NCBI GenBank assembly: GCA_027489135.1
Contig: JAIYAI010000064.1
Coordinates: 1-16,772 of the forward strand
Direction: 5' to 3'
DNA from: Acetobacteraceae bacterium
GTDB lineage: Bacteria > Pseudomonadota > Alphaproteobacteria > Acetobacterales > Acetobacteraceae
DNA: 16,772 bases
Under the pieces are notes generated by a model. The model was not told the DNA's origin. It saw only the letters and a program-made list of their open reading frames with translations, and ran no database searches. Position numbers and translations under genes: made by a program. Of the stretch, positions 16,090 through 16,772 are shown one piece after another. Within the stretch, counting starts at the first letter, position 1. Each line of letters begins with the position of its first letter.

Positions 16090-16772
16090 ATGTGCATCGC
16101 CTGCAGCCCACTGGGCCTTTCCCTCGGGAGCGCCGGCGGCGCATCCCGCCGTGTCGTGCTCGGTGGAATGGGCCGCCTCGCGGCCGGTGTCGCGGGTGCG
16201 GCACTCGGCCCCGGCCTGTTCCGCTGTGCCGCCGCGCAGACCCCCGCCGCCGCCGGTGCGGCCGATGCGATCTACGCCGGCGGCCCGATCCTGACGATGA
16301 ACGACGCTGCGCCGAGCGCCGAGGCGGTGGCCGTGCGTGGCGGCCGAATCCTCGCCATCGGCAGTCGCGCCGCGGTGGAGGCGACGCGCGGCCCCGGGAC
16401 GCGCGCCATCGACCTCGCGGGCCGCACCATGCTGCCCGGCTTCGTGGACCCGCACGGGCACGTCGTCGGCGTCGGCATCCAGGCGGTCAGTGCGAACCTG
16501 CTGCCTGCCCCGGACGGGCAGGGCAACAGCGTCGCCGACATTGTCCGCCTGCTGCGCGACTGGGCAGGACGCAACCCGGCGGCGGTCCGACGCTTCAACC
16601 TGATCCTCGGCTTCGGCTACGACGAGAGCCAGTTGCGCGAAGGCCGCCCGCCCAACCGGGACGACCTCGACCAGGTCTCGACCGAGGTGCCGGTGCTGAT
16701 CATCCACACCTCGGGCCATCTCGGCGTGACCAACTCGAAGGGGCTGGAGGCCGCGGGCGTCACGGCGGCGAC
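16090..16772 (+). CDS. Tat-exported amidohydrolase, YtcJ-like, N-terminal part (cut by window edge)
   Basis: This is a metal-dependent hydrolase of the amidohydrolase superfamily, with 227 residues visible and the frame open to the right edge. The N-terminus MCIACSPLGL carries a CxxC pair ahead of a twin-arginine signal (SRRVVLGGMGRLAAGVAGAALG, Arg20/Arg21), so export in folded form is predicted. The mature part has the small beta-sandwich start (DAIYAGGPILTMN, AVRGGRILAIGS) and the metal-binding HxH in MLPGFVDPHGHVVG (His122/His124). A LILGFGYDESQL segment and an IIHTSGHLGVTNS segment, typical of YtcJ-like members, follow. A full enzyme would have about 550-600 residues. The ATG at 16090 has GGAAG seven bases upstream. 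It is divergent from the Crp/Fnr-type regulator, which may control it. The substrate is unknown. Confidence 0.92.
   Translation, partial: MCIACSPLGLSLGSAGGASRRVVLGGMGRLAAGVAGAALGPGLFRCAAAQTPAAAGAADAIYAGGPILTMNDAAPSAEAVAVRGGRILAIGSRAAVEATRGPGTRAIDLAGRTMLPGFVDPHGHVVGVGIQAVSANLLPAPDGQGNSVADIVRLLRDWAGRNPAAVRRFNLILGFGYDESQLREGRPPNRDDLDQVSTEVPVLIIHTSGHLGVTNSKGLEAAGVTAA

Overview
This is a GC-rich chromosomal window with alphaproteobacterial gene content. It most resembles Acetobacteraceae of the Roseomonas type. That placement is an inference from the very high GC, two orphan TctC/Bug-type solute receptors, an MCxxC-plus-Tat amidohydrolase, a HrpB helicase and a Do-protease/two-component neighbourhood. 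I see no rRNA, tRNA, CRISPR array, transposase or integrase. Coding density is high and no gap between genes exceeds about 180 bases.

Left part (1-4285, minus strand): the 5' part of argG (argininosuccinate synthase, cut by the window edge); a 597-residue secreted-type RTX protein whose N-terminal third looks like a beta-solenoid; folE (GTP cyclohydrolase I); and an MFS transporter. Middle-left (4317-7712): a 764-residue amidase-signature enzyme on the minus strand, with 31 bases between it and the MFS gene and another 31 between MFS and folE. It is divergent from an orphan TctC/Bug periplasmic solute receptor on the plus strand. Amidase, MFS and Bug receptor may form an uptake and hydrolysis module for an unknown amide or carboxylate.

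Centre (7737-14082, all minus strand; transcription order hrpB, protease, response regulator, histidine kinase, small secreted protein): an ATP-dependent helicase HrpB, a single-PDZ Do-type serine protease with a lipobox, an OmpR-family regulator with its HAMP histidine kinase, and a 94-residue secreted two-cysteine protein. This looks like an envelope-stress or quality-control neighbourhood. DNA-level curiosities here are a nine-C homopolymer in the protease signal peptide, a 36-base tandem duplication straddling its stop codon, and a 32-base inverted repeat ahead of the small protein.

Right part (14260-16772): a second orphan TctC/Bug receptor with a near-perfect 20-base palindrome over its predicted -35 element; a Crp/Fnr-family regulator convergent to it; and, divergent from the regulator, the start of a Tat-exported YtcJ-like amidohydrolase (cut by the window edge). 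An 18-base perfect-arm palindrome lies between the last two genes and is the best candidate operator for the regulator.

I found no clearly novel multi-gene system. The points most worth following are the two palindromic operators, the solenoid-RTX fusion, the amidase with a non-canonical nucleophile motif, and the protease/two-component/small-protein cluster.
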